The translations under genes and the position numbers were made by a program. From positions 319,838-383,837 of the forward strand of contig NZ_JAKFHA010000004.1 in assembly GCF_021502675.1 (NCBI RefSeq): DNA of 64,000 nucleotides. Reading direction: 5' to 3'. Origin of the DNA: Yinghuangia soli (GTDB lineage: Bacteria > Actinomycetota > Actinomycetes > Streptomycetales > Streptomycetaceae). The notes below the pieces were generated by a model. The model saw nothing but the letters and a program-made list of their open reading frames with translations. It did no database searches and had not been told where the DNA came from. Shown piece after piece: positions 49,589-57,486 of this stretch (within the stretch, counting starts at the first letter, position 1; every line of letters starts with the position of its first letter).

Positions 49589-52540
49589 TCAAGGTGCGGC
49601 CGCCAACCGCTCCCGCCAATCGGCCTGTTCGCCGACGAACTCAGCTATCTCGCCGGACAGTTTGATGAGCGCATTCATCCACATCCGTCGTTTTCCAGGG
49701 CGTGTGTCGTCCCAGCCGGCAAGTGACGCTGCGAGGACGGCCGCCTCACGCAGCGCAATGTATCCGTCGCGGAGCCGGTTCGCCATCAAGAGTCCAGAAG
49801 CCTGCCGATACAGGCCGTCCGGCAGGCGGTCGAGATAACGGCCCGGTTGGTGAAGTGCCAGCTCGCGGAGCCGGGCGATCGCTTCTTCGTCGCTGGCGAC
49901 CGCGTCGGCCAACGCGCCCGTGCGTTGCTGGCACACCGCGAGCATCTCCAGACACGCCAGGAGAGTGTCTTCCTGCCGCACGCTGGGTGGCGCCGTCCGG
50001 CACAGCATCACGCTGCGAGCCGCGTCGGCTGTCGCCGAGTGGACCTGTCCGTTCAAAATCCTCAGCTCGGCGAGTCGGCTCAGCGCCGCCGCGGCAACCA
50101 GGGTGTGACGGCGCCCGTCCGGCTCCTCCAAGAGACCGTCGTACAGGTCGATCGCCTGGTGGCTGTAGCGCAACGCCTCCGCCTCGCTGCCCGACCGTTC
50201 CAGCAGAAAACTCAATCTGCTCAGCGCCGCTGCATAGTCCGCTGCGTAGCTGTCCGAGCGTTCGACCAGGCTCCCGGCCAATGCCGCCGCAGTGCGGGCG
50301 GCGTCGACCGCCGTTTCCACGTCTCCTAGGTCCAGGACTCTGAGGCCATATGCCGAGAGGCGTCGAAGCCTGCGGAACTGGGCGGGCTCGTCGAGGAGAG
50401 ACCCCGACGCGGCGAGCAGCCGCCGAAGCACGATCTCCGACACTGCGGACATGCTCGACGGGTAATCGGGCAGCAAGGGTTCCAATGCCTCGAGCAGCGA
50501 CTCCGCGCAACATTCCAGCACCGGCACCATCAGCCGGGCGAGGGGCTCCGCATTCGGCAGCACACCGATGCTCGTCACCAAGGCGGGCAGCAGCACGGCC
50601 GGGGAGGACGCGATCGCCGTCTCGAGGGCCGAGTCGAGAACCGGATAGCTGTCGTGATGGTCGATACGCCCAACTACCGTGCACCCTCGAGCCCGGGCGA
50701 GCGCCTCCACCGTCTCGACCGCAGCGGCGACTCGCCCGGCGTCGTCCTGGCCCGGGCGCGCCCCGAGGACCGCGGATAGGTAGCCGTCGGCATCGCCCGA
50801 AGCCTCAGGCGAGGCGAAGACCCGCCGGGTCAGTGCCTCCGCCAGCCGATCAGGCTCCAACGGCGCGATCCCGCCCCCAAGGGCCGGGTGCAGCTCTTGC
50901 AGACACGCCACGAACCCGTGGAGATTCGGTGTTCGGGTCCCACCGAACGCTCCGGCATGGACGCGCCCAAGCAGGGCTGCGAGTTTCCTGGGGCTTATTC
51001 CCGGCGCGAGTGTCGCGATCAGGAGCAGGCCGGCCGAGCGCTCTGTTCCGCTTGGACCAGTGAACTCCGTGTCGCCGGGCATATGCGCCGTCAGCTTCTC
51101 CTGGCAAACACGGAGTTCGTGTGCGCAGACAGCTTCCAAAGGGTCGTCGCTGGGCTGCCAGAAGCCGCCGCGTTCCTCGGTCAGGACCGCATCCAGAGCA
51201 AGGGCGAGGATACCAAGCAGCGAGTCCTGATGCGCCGCGTGCGACAGCAGCGCCCCGGGAGGGATCATCCCGGGACGGCCCCGCATTTTCGCGAACTGAG
51301 TAAACGCTGCTGTCACGGAGAATTCGCCCCCGGTGCCTTGCGTGTCGATAACGCGCGGCAGTGACTCGACAGCCGAGCCGGGGGGTAGCAAATCCCCCAG
51401 GCGAGTGGTCAGTGCGTGCCACAGGGGACGGTCGGAACGTCCCAGTAGAAGAACACGCAGGCGCGGCCGGACAGGGCCGCACTGCGCGACGGACTGGGTC
51501 AGTGCGACGACATCGTCCATCCGGGCCTGGGCGTAGTCCACGACCACAAGAGCCGGAATGCGTGCTGTAAGAGCGGAGTTGAGTTCCTCCAGCCTGTCGT
51601 TTTCCTTGTCTTCGTTCCAAAACCCGGCCAACCAGCCGGACCGCCGCATTCGCGTGCACAGTTCGGTGGCAAGGCGGGTCTTACCGGAACCGCCAGGAGC
51701 GTGCAGCAGCCGCAGCAGCCAGTCGGACTCGCTATTACACCATTGCTCCAACTGTTCCAGTTCGGGACGTGGAAAGAACGTCAGGACGTGCCGAGAAAGG
51801 TACTGCGCAGGTGTCAACCCGTCCGCTCCGGCAGACCGTCCGCGACCGAACAAACGAACTTGCCTCGCATGTACCCCCGAAGCGACGTTGCGCCAGGGAG
51901 TACCCGGCACATGTGCGTCCGCATTGCGTTCGACCACCCGCGGCAGACAGTCGCGGACAGCTTCAAGGGGGACCAACCAGCCGCCCAGCGAGCCGCTCTC
52001 CTCCCGCGACGCCTTTAGGACACCGCAGATCCGCCCGGTGCCGATGTTCAGAACCGGGCCGCCGCTGAACCCTCCGACAACTTGATCACCCTGAAGGCGG
52101 AGGAATCTGCCGCTGACCCCCACCACCGACAGCCGCAACGTGTCCGGATGGATACCGGTGTCCGGCGTCGTAGCGCTGAAACCGTGCACCACGACCTCGT
52201 CTCCCGGCGCAGGATCGGCGTCGTCGAGCCACACGCCCAGCCCATCCAACGGCTCAGTCAGCCTGAGAGCAGCCAGATCGGGGAACGGATACAACAGGCC
52301 CCCGTCATGGCGAGCGGGAAAGGCCCTGGCCACCTCGACAGGAATCATGCGGCCGTCGACCGTCCGAACATGGAACGGCACGGACCCGACGACGACGTGG
52401 GCACACGAGAGTACGGTCTCAGCCGAAACCAGGAACCCCGTTCCGCGGAATTCGGTGTTCGACCAGACCTGGACAACTTGGCCCCCTGCGAGACGGGCCA
52501 GGTCCACGCGACGTGACCGCTGCTCATGGGCGGCGCTCAC
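49589..52540 (-). CDS. Trypsin-like protease fused to a STAND-like NTPase and TPR-like tail
   Basis: A 983-aa protein of three parts. (1) Residues about 20-205: a trypsin-like S1 protease with an intact triad, His48 in SCAHVVVGS, Asp88 in PFPDLAAL and Ser159 in GGFSGGP. No signal peptide, so it acts in the cytosol. (2) From about 245: a P-loop NTPase with Walker A HAPGGSGKT (Lys287) and Walker B ALVVVDYA (Asp335), STAND/NACHT-like in arrangement. (3) From about 700 to the end: helical repeats of TPR type. Such sensor-switch-effector proteins are known from predicted bacterial conflict systems and are often encoded with Trypco1, as here. GTG 52540 is preferred, with GCAGGA upstream. Confidence 0.9.
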   Translation of the reverse strand: MSAAHEQRSRRVDLARLAGGQVVQVWSNTEFRGTGFLVSAETVLSCAHVVVGSVPFHVRTVDGRMIPVEVARAFPARHDGGLLYPFPDLAALRLTEPLDGLGVWLDDADPAPGDEVVVHGFSATTPDTGIHPDTLRLSVVGVSGRFLRLQGDQVVGGFSGGPVLNIGTGRICGVLKASREESGSLGGWLVPLEAVRDCLPRVVERNADAHVPGTPWRNVASGVHARQVRLFGRGRSAGADGLTPAQYLSRHVLTFFPRPELEQLEQWCNSESDWLLRLLHAPGGSGKTRLATELCTRMRRSGWLAGFWNEDKENDRLEELNSALTARIPALVVVDYAQARMDDVVALTQSVAQCGPVRPRLRVLLLGRSDRPLWHALTTRLGDLLPPGSAVESLPRVIDTQGTGGEFSVTAAFTQFAKMRGRPGMIPPGALLSHAAHQDSLLGILALALDAVLTEERGGFWQPSDDPLEAVCAHELRVCQEKLTAHMPGDTEFTGPSGTERSAGLLLIATLAPGISPRKLAALLGRVHAGAFGGTRTPNLHGFVACLQELHPALGGGIAPLEPDRLAEALTRRVFASPEASGDADGYLSAVLGARPGQDDAGRVAAAVETVEALARARGCTVVGRIDHHDSYPVLDSALETAIASSPAVLLPALVTSIGVLPNAEPLARLMVPVLECCAESLLEALEPLLPDYPSSMSAVSEIVLRRLLAASGSLLDEPAQFRRLRRLSAYGLRVLDLGDVETAVDAARTAAALAGSLVERSDSYAADYAAALSRLSFLLERSGSEAEALRYSHQAIDLYDGLLEEPDGRRHTLVAAAALSRLAELRILNGQVHSATADAARSVMLCRTAPPSVRQEDTLLACLEMLAVCQQRTGALADAVASDEEAIARLRELALHQPGRYLDRLPDGLYRQASGLLMANRLRDGYIALREAAVLAASLAGWDDTRPGKRRMWMNALIKLSGEIAEFVGEQADWRERLAAAP

Positions 52541-52806
52541 CAGTGCGTCCTGCGGCCGCCGATGTAACGAAAACCACCAGCACGCGCCACGCAACCGCGC
52601 AGGACCGATTGGAGTCCCCGTCGGAAGATGCGACGGCCCGGTACCCCCGTAGCCACTGCGATGGAGCGCTGACACCTCGTTAGGACGGTGCCCACAGATA
52701 TCGGGCCGCCGACAAGGACAACGGCCACAGGCAGGCGCGCACCTCGTACCACGGGACGAATCCGACACAGATCAAAGCCGACATGCGGCACGATCTCGCC
52801 CACCAC
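52537..52806 (-). CDS. Possible 89-aa ORF between Trypco1 and the protease gene
   Basis: This frame starts at GTG 52806 and its stop overlaps the protease start (GTGA), as in many coupled genes. The protein is Arg/Val/Gly-rich with a hydrophobic centre (LPVAVVLVGGPISVGTVLTRC) and no family signature. The overlap could be chance. If real, it would be a third component of the Trypco1-protease operon. Confidence 0.25.
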   Translation of the reverse strand: MVGEIVPHVGFDLCRIRPVVRGARLPVAVVLVGGPISVGTVLTRCQRSIAVATGVPGRRIFRRGLQSVLRGCVARAGGFRYIGGRRTHW

Positions 52807-52854
52807 CTCAAGCCCTGCGCGTCCAGCTTCCTGCGGACACCAGCCCCCGCCATG

Positions 52855-53289
52855 TCATGAGGAAGGCGACAGTCGTTCGTCGTCCGTCGGTCGTGTCAGT
52901 GTCGGCTGCCCCGCCTGCTGGGCCGGCAACTCGGCTGGCGCGCCGGGGAACTGGGGGAATCGAGGGTCGCCCCCCTCGATCCGACTCTTGTTCCAGGTGG
53001 CCGTGATCTTCAGTGCCGCCGCCCCCTCGCTGCCCGCCGCGAGTGCGGTGACCAACACGCCTGTCTTCACCGTGAGTTCGATGGAGAACTCCAAGACGAC
53101 CTCGTCCGGCGCCACAGCTTCCAGGCCGGTGCGCACACTGCCGACCACGGAACGCAGAGTCTGCGGGAGATCCGTCAGCCGATACCGGGAACGTCCGAAC
53201 GCGGTGTCACGCGGACCGCTGTCTGCTCCTGCTATGCGAACCCAAATGGTGGCCCCATCGGGTGTCTCAACCTCGACGATGTCTGACAC
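52855..53289 (-). CDS. Trypsin co-occurring domain 1 (Trypco1, CU044_2847-like) protein
   Basis: A 144-aa protein with the Trypco1 pattern: VEVETPDGATIWVRI at the start, a helix LPQTLRSVVGSVRTGLEAV, then VAPDEVVLEFSIELTVKTGVLVTALAAG and a final LKITATWNKS strand. The C-terminal 35 residues are Pro/Gln-rich and disordered. Family members are known mainly by being encoded beside trypsin-like proteases and NTPases of predicted conflict systems; they may be regulators or partners. Start at GTG 53289, with AAAGGGGG 6 bases upstream. Followed on the same strand by the protease-NTPase gene 315 bases on. Confidence 0.85.
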   Translation of the reverse strand: MSDIVEVETPDGATIWVRIAGADSGPRDTAFGRSRYRLTDLPQTLRSVVGSVRTGLEAVAPDEVVLEFSIELTVKTGVLVTALAAGSEGAAALKITATWNKSRIEGGDPRFPQFPGAPAELPAQQAGQPTLTRPTDDERLSPSS

Positions 53290-53771
53290 GCCGCCCCCTT
53301 TGCCTGCTGCCCTACAGCGGTGCCAACCGGCACACGTACCAGTGTGGTGGGCCGCAGGCGAGCGTTCGCTGTGCTTTTCGAAACCTCCCCATTTGTTGCG
53401 TGGGCGAGGGAATGTGGTCGTGGTGACCGGGCCGACTGGGACGCGCTGTTGGTGCAGGCCGGAGCCCGAATTCAGTCCTTCGTCACGAGAGAGAGTGGCG
53501 GCAGGTCCAAGGGGAGCGTTTTCACTGGAGCGCACGATCGACCGGTCCGGCCCCACGCCGACGCCACCGGGACCACCGCCCGGGCCCGCACTCGCGACCC
53601 GCAGGCCGGGGCCGGCCGACGTCATCCAGGAGCTCGACTCGAGCCACGTTGCATCATGTGCAACGCGCATTGCGCAGAATGCTTCAGGTCTCTAGCATTC
53701 GGCAGCGGCGGGGCACACGACCGGGACCGCCGGGCGAGCAGGCCGGAGACCGAGACGGGGGCGCAGCGCGG
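53290..53771. other. Divergent control region of the Trypco1 and IclR genes
   Basis: 482 bases with no convincing gene. The first 100 bases upstream of the Trypco1 start are less GC-rich and should hold its promoter. The last 130 bases carry IclR-type palindromes (53648-53682). A plus-strand frame at 53320-53775 has no recognisable motif. Confidence 0.5.
53648..53682. promoter_or_regulatory. IclR operator cluster
   Basis: GTTGCA-TCATG-TGCAAC (53648-53664) is a perfect palindrome of IclR-operator style, followed by GCGCA-T-TGCGC (53665-53675) and GCATT-6 bases-AATGC (53667-53682). They lie about 90-125 bases upstream of the IclR gene start. Confidence 0.55.
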
Positions 53772-54515
53772 ATGAGCCAGAGTGTCGGCCGGGCCCTGCG
53801 CATCCTCATCGAACTGGGTGAAGGCCCGCGCTCCCTGGACCAGCTCGCCGCCGAGCTCGGCGTGCACAAGACCACCGTCCTGCGGTTGCTGCGCACCCTC
53901 GAGGACGACGCCTTCGTGCATCGCGACGCCAACCACCGCTTCCACCTCGGCGCCCGGCTGTTCGCCCTCTCGCATGCCGCACTCGAGCAGCGCGAGATCC
54001 TCGGGTACGCGGCACCCCACCTGGCCCGGCTCAACCAGGCCACCGGGCAGACCGTGCACCTGGGCGTCTACGAGGGCGGCGAGGCCGTCTACCTGGACAA
54101 GCACGAGTCGCGGCACAGCATCCGCATGTACTCGCGGGTCGGCCTGCCGATGCCGCTGCACGCCACCGCGATCGCGAAGGTCCTGCTGGCCGGGCTGCCG
54201 CCCGCCGAACGCCGCGCGGTGGCCGACCGCATCGCGTACACCCGCTACACCCCCAACACGATCGGCAGCGCGGACGAACTGCTCGCCGAGCTCGACCGGG
54301 TCGCCGATCGCGGCCACGCCCTCGACGACGCCGAGCACGAGACGTTCATGACCTGCATCGCGGCCCCGATCCGCGAGGCGAGCGGCCGCGTCGCCGCCGC
54401 GGTGTCGCTGTCCGTGCCGGACGTCGTCCTGAGCCGCGAGCAGGTCCTCGAACTGCTGCCCCGGCTCGTCGAGACCGCCCGCGCGGTCTCCCGGGACTGC
54501 GGCCACACCGGCTGA
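53772..54515 (+). CDS. IclR family transcriptional regulator
   Basis: A 247-aa IclR protein. The winged helix is SVGRALRILIELGEGPRSLDQLAAELGVHKTTVLRLLRTLEDD at residues about 4-46; the effector domain includes HLARLNQATGQTVHLGVYEGGEAVYLDK, MPLHATAIAKVLLA and MTCIAAPIREASGRVAAAVSLSVP. IclR proteins respond to small acids or aromatic intermediates. It precedes a RidA gene on the same strand, 86 bases away, and probably controls it through the palindromes upstream. Confidence 0.93.
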   Translation: MSQSVGRALRILIELGEGPRSLDQLAAELGVHKTTVLRLLRTLEDDAFVHRDANHRFHLGARLFALSHAALEQREILGYAAPHLARLNQATGQTVHLGVYEGGEAVYLDKHESRHSIRMYSRVGLPMPLHATAIAKVLLAGLPPAERRAVADRIAYTRYTPNTIGSADELLAELDRVADRGHALDDAEHETFMTCIAAPIREASGRVAAAVSLSVPDVVLSREQVLELLPRLVETARAVSRDCGHTG

Positions 54516-54601
54516 CCGCGGCCCATGAACCCCGCGCCCCTGAAGCACAGGCACGTGAACCACACGCAGTACCGCACCGCACGAGAGGAACCGAGTACCC
54601 G

Positions 54602-55021
54602 ATGAGCGAGCAGCCGCCGACGACCGAGAAGACCGCCGTCCTGACCGACGGCGCCCCGGCACCCGCCTGGGTGTTCTCCCAGGGCATCCGCAAGGGCCCG
54701 CTGCTGCAGGTGTCCGGCCAGGGTCCGCAGGACCCGGCGACCGGCGCGTACCTGCACGAGGGGGACGTGAAGGCGCAGACCCGCCGGACGCTGGAGAACG
54801 TCAAGGCGATCCTCATCGCGGGCGGCGCGAGCGTCGAGGACGTCATCATGTTCCGCGTCTACCTCACCAAGCGCGAGGACTTCGGCGCCATGAACGAGGT
54901 GTACGGCGAGTTCATCAAGGAGAACTGCCCGAGCGGCGTCCTGCCGTGCCGGACCACGGTGTTCGTCGAACTCCCGCACGAGGTCATGCTCGTCGAGATC
55001 GACGCGCTCGCTTCGGTCTGA
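54602..55021 (+). CDS. ridA: RidA family protein
   Basis: A 139-aa RidA/YjgF/UK114 protein. VFSQGIRKGPLLQVSGQGPQDPATGAYL and TLENVKAILIAGGASVEDVIMFRVYLT are family signatures; the active-site Arg is in PCRTTVFVELP and the Glu in MLVEIDALA, so catalytic residues are present. It deaminates reactive enamine/imine intermediates, protecting PLP enzymes. GAGAGGAAC precedes the ATG. With the IclR gene just upstream it may serve a particular amine-degradation route rather than general housekeeping. Confidence 0.92.
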   Translation: MSEQPPTTEKTAVLTDGAPAPAWVFSQGIRKGPLLQVSGQGPQDPATGAYLHEGDVKAQTRRTLENVKAILIAGGASVEDVIMFRVYLTKREDFGAMNEVYGEFIKENCPSGVLPCRTTVFVELPHEVMLVEIDALASV

Positions 55022-55031
55022 GGCCCGGCTC

Positions 55032-55077
55032 GGAGCCCGCGGCCGCCGGCGCAGTGTTGCGGGCGGCCGCGGACTCC
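55032..55077. terminator. Hairpin between convergent RidA and oxidoreductase genes
   Basis: Arms 55037-55047 and 55062-55072 are perfectly complementary, with further outer pairing 55032-55035 and 55074-55077. Confidence 0.7.
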
Positions 55078-55087
55078 GGTCGCGGTG

Positions 55088-56029
55088 TCAGCCGGGGATC
55101 AGCACCAGCCGCCCGCGCAGCCCGCCCGCGGCCAGCCGCCGGTACGCCTCCTCCGCCTCGGCCAGCGGGTACGTCCCGGCCACCCGCAGCGTCAGCCCGC
55201 CCTGCGCGGCGACCCCGGCCAGCGCCGCCAGTTGCGGCCCGTCCGCGGTGATCCACGTGTTGCTCGTCGCGATGCCGCGCAGCGGCACGGCCGGTACCGG
55301 GCCGAGCACCGTGTACGCCCCGCGGTTGCGTACCGCGCCCAGCACCGCGGCGCCGCCGAGCACCGCTGCGTCCAGCGCCCCGTCCACCCCGCCCGGCACG
55401 GCTTCCCGGACCGCGGACGCGAGCCGCGGCACCTCGCGCGGCACGAACCACTCCGCGCCCAGCCCGCGGACCAGCGCCTCGTCCGCAGCCGTTGCGGTGC
55501 CGGCCACGCGCAGGCCTCGCCGGACGGCGAGTTCGACCGCGAAGCCGCCCACCCCGCCCGCCGCGCCGGTGACCAGGAGGGTTGCTCCGGCGGGCAAGTC
55601 CAGCCGGTCCAGGGCCTGTTCGGCGGTCAGGGCGTTGAGCGGCAGGGTGGCCGCCGCGACCGGGTCGACGCCGGCCGGCGCCGCGGCCACCTGGCCGAGG
55701 CCGAGCACGACGTACTCGGCGTGCGTACCGCTGTCGACGTCGAGGAGGTCGGCGATCCCGACCACCGCATCGCCCACGGCGTACGGGACGCCGGCCCCGA
55801 CCGCGTCGACGACCCCGGCCACATCCCATCCCAACCCGATGCGCTCGCGCGGCGGATGCAGGCCGCCTGCGGCCAATGCGCCGGACGCGGTGGCCAGGTC
55901 CACCGGATTGACCGCGGCCGCGGCCACGCGGACGCGGACCTGGCCGGGGCCCGGTTCGGGCAGGGCGAGTTCGGCCAGTTCCAGGGCGAACCCGCCGGCA
56001 GCATCAGGACGGGACACGAGTGCGCGCAT
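55088..56029 (-). CDS. NADPH:quinone oxidoreductase-like protein
   Basis: A 313-aa medium-chain reductase of the zinc-free quinone oxidoreductase type. NPVDLATASGAL and GLGWDVAGVVDAVGAGV are in the GroES-like part; the nucleotide motif is TGAAGGVGGFAVELA. No structural or catalytic zinc Cys set is present. It probably reduces a quinone or enone with NADPH. ATG 56029 with GAGGAG 9 bases upstream. Divergent from an HxlR regulator, which is the usual pairing of a redox-sensing HxlR and a quinone reductase. Confidence 0.88.
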   Translation of the reverse strand: MRALVSRPDAAGGFALELAELALPEPGPGQVRVRVAAAAVNPVDLATASGALAAGGLHPPRERIGLGWDVAGVVDAVGAGVPYAVGDAVVGIADLLDVDSGTHAEYVVLGLGQVAAAPAGVDPVAAATLPLNALTAEQALDRLDLPAGATLLVTGAAGGVGGFAVELAVRRGLRVAGTATAADEALVRGLGAEWFVPREVPRLASAVREAVPGGVDGALDAAVLGGAAVLGAVRNRGAYTVLGPVPAVPLRGIATSNTWITADGPQLAALAGVAAQGGLTLRVAGTYPLAEAEEAYRRLAAGGLRGRLVLIPG

Positions 56030-56118
56030 GGCGAAGTACTCCTCGGAAAGGGGAGGCCGGTGGGGGAGCGCGGGCGGAACCCGCACCACCACCCTGAGGC
56101 GAGTACTCTCCGAGGGGT

Positions 56119-56142
56119 AGTACGTACCAAGAAGTGCGTACC
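56119..56142. promoter_or_regulatory. HxlR-type tandem half-sites
   Basis: AGTACGTACC (56119-56128) and AGTGCGTACC (56133-56142) are direct repeats on a 14-base period, the first containing GTACGTAC, a palindrome. They lie in the shared promoter of the oxidoreductase and HxlR genes. Confidence 0.55.
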
Positions 56143-56159
56143 GGAGCCGGAGGTGCGCG

Positions 56160-56558
56160 GTGGCGACCATGACGGCGGCCCAGCGCCGTGCCGAGGAGCG
56201 GATCGCGTACGACGCGTACCTGGCCGCCTGCCCGTCGCGCCGGGTCCTGGACCGGATCGGCGACAAGTGGGTCTCGCTGGTGCTCGTCGCCCTCGCCGGC
56301 GGGCCGCTGCGGTACGCCGAGGTCGGGCGCGCGGTCCCCGGGGCCAGCGAGAAGATGCTCACCCAGACGCTGCGCGCCCTCGAACGCGACGGCCTCGTCG
56401 CCCGCACGGTCACCCCCGCGGTGCCGGTGCGCGTCGACTACGCGCTGACCGCGGTGGGGAAGAGCCTCGTCGGCCTGATCGGCGTCATCAAGCAGTGGGC
56501 CGAGGAGAACATGGACGGCATCGAGGCCGCCCGCGAGGAGTACGACGGGCGCGAGTGA
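56160..56558 (+). CDS. HxlR family transcriptional regulator
   Basis: A 132-aa winged-helix regulator. The conserved Cys is at residue 24 in [59 protein letters not shown], and may sense electrophiles such as quinones. It is divergent from a quinone oxidoreductase gene, its likely target. GTG 56160 has GGAGG 6 bases upstream and is preferred over ATG 56169. Confidence 0.92.
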   Translation: MATMTAAQRRAEERIAYDAYLAACPSRRVLDRIGDKWVSLVLVALAGGPLRYAEVGRAVPGASEKMLTQTLRALERDGLVARTVTPAVPVRVDYALTAVGKSLVGLIGVIKQWAEENMDGIEAAREEYDGRE

Positions 56559-56596
56559 GACCCGCGCCCGTCAGGTTGCCGCGCGGACGGCCCAGG

Positions 56597-56638
56597 CGGG
56601 ACGGCTCGGACGGGACGGCTCGGACGGGACGGCTCAGA
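56597..56638. repeat. 14-bp tandem repeat, three copies
   Basis: CGGGACGGCTCGGA occurs at 56597-56610 and 56611-56624, with a third copy differing at one base at 56625-56638. It runs into the 3' end of the hydrolase gene. Confidence 0.9.
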
Positions 56639-57326
56639 CCCAGCCGTCCAGCGAGGCCATGAAGCCCTCGACCGAGTCGCGGTGCACGCAGTGCCCGGTC
56701 CCCGGCACCGTCCGCACCTCGAAGCCGCGCTCGGCGAGCGCGGCCGCGTCCTCGGGCGTGATGCACAGGCTCTGCTCGGCCAGCTGCACGAGGCTCGGCA
56801 CGACCGGCTCGGTGGGCAGGTAGTCGCCCGGGAATTCGCCGACGGACTTGAGGAAGTCCCGGTCGAACAAGGCGAAGCCGGCTATCTCGGTCTCGATGTC
56901 CTTGTCGGACCACAGCGGGTTCATCGCGCGGACCGACTCCTCGGTGGCGCTGTCCACCATGGCCAGCATGAAGTCGCCGGAACCGGCGGGGAGCCGGCCG
57001 AGCATGAAGCCGGGCTCGGAGTACACCGCACGGGCCGGGGCCAGGCGGGCGGCGGCGAGCGAGAGCGACAGCGCGCCCATCGAGTGCCCGATCGCCAGGT
57101 CGGCGCCGGCCGGCAGGGACTCCACCAGATCGTCGGCCAGCAGGTCGGGGTGGTACGCGCCGTGCGGGCTCTGCCCGTGGCCGCGCAGGTCGCAGGAGAC
57201 GACGCGGTAGCCGCGGCCGACCAGGTCGTCCTCGATCGCATGCCAGGTGCGGTGGTCCGACATGCCGCCGTGGATGAGCAGGGCGAGCTTCTCGCCGTCG
57301 CCGCGTTCGTGCGTGAACAGGCGCAT
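56634..57326 (-). CDS. Alpha/beta hydrolase
   Basis: A 230-aa alpha/beta hydrolase. LLIHGGMSDHRTWH holds the oxyanion-hole HG, the nucleophile Ser is in AIGHSMGALSL, and the C-terminal GTGHCVHRDSVE has the catalytic His. An esterase, lactonase or similar. The second of two adjacent ATGs (57326) is taken because AAGGGAG is then at proper distance; 57329 is also possible. It is divergent from the LacI regulator and may be its target. Confidence 0.88.
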   Translation of the reverse strand: MRLFTHERGDGEKLALLIHGGMSDHRTWHAIEDDLVGRGYRVVSCDLRGHGQSPHGAYHPDLLADDLVESLPAGADLAIGHSMGALSLSLAAARLAPARAVYSEPGFMLGRLPAGSGDFMLAMVDSATEESVRAMNPLWSDKDIETEIAGFALFDRDFLKSVGEFPGDYLPTEPVVPSLVQLAEQSLCITPEDAAALAERGFEVRTVPGTGHCVHRDSVEGFMASLDGWV

Positions 57327-57369
57327 CATGCGCTCCCTTCGACCGTGTCCCGGAGGTACACGCGGCACC

Positions 57370-57385
57370 GCTGATTCGATTCAGC
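57370..57385. promoter_or_regulatory. LacI-type operator candidate
   Basis: A 16-bp near-palindrome GCTGATT-CG-ATTCAGC, one mismatched pair, with the CG centre typical of LacI-family sites. It lies about 45 bases upstream of the hydrolase start and about 100 upstream of the LacI gene. Confidence 0.5.
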
Positions 57386-57486
57386 AGTCCTTCTTGCCGG
57401 GCATCCTACGCCGGTTTGTTGACACGATTAAGCGGCGCGCCGGGCCCTTCCCGCCCAATAGGCCCGTGACCTGCCAGAATCTGTCC

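Noticed and set aside
50350-51063. Plus-strand frames opposite the protease-NTPase gene
   Set aside because: No motifs; the minus-strand frame has an intact protease triad and Walker motifs throughout.
53320-53775. 151-aa plus-strand frame before the IclR gene
   Set aside because: No recognisable motif and it covers the palindromes of the control region; coding signal is poor.
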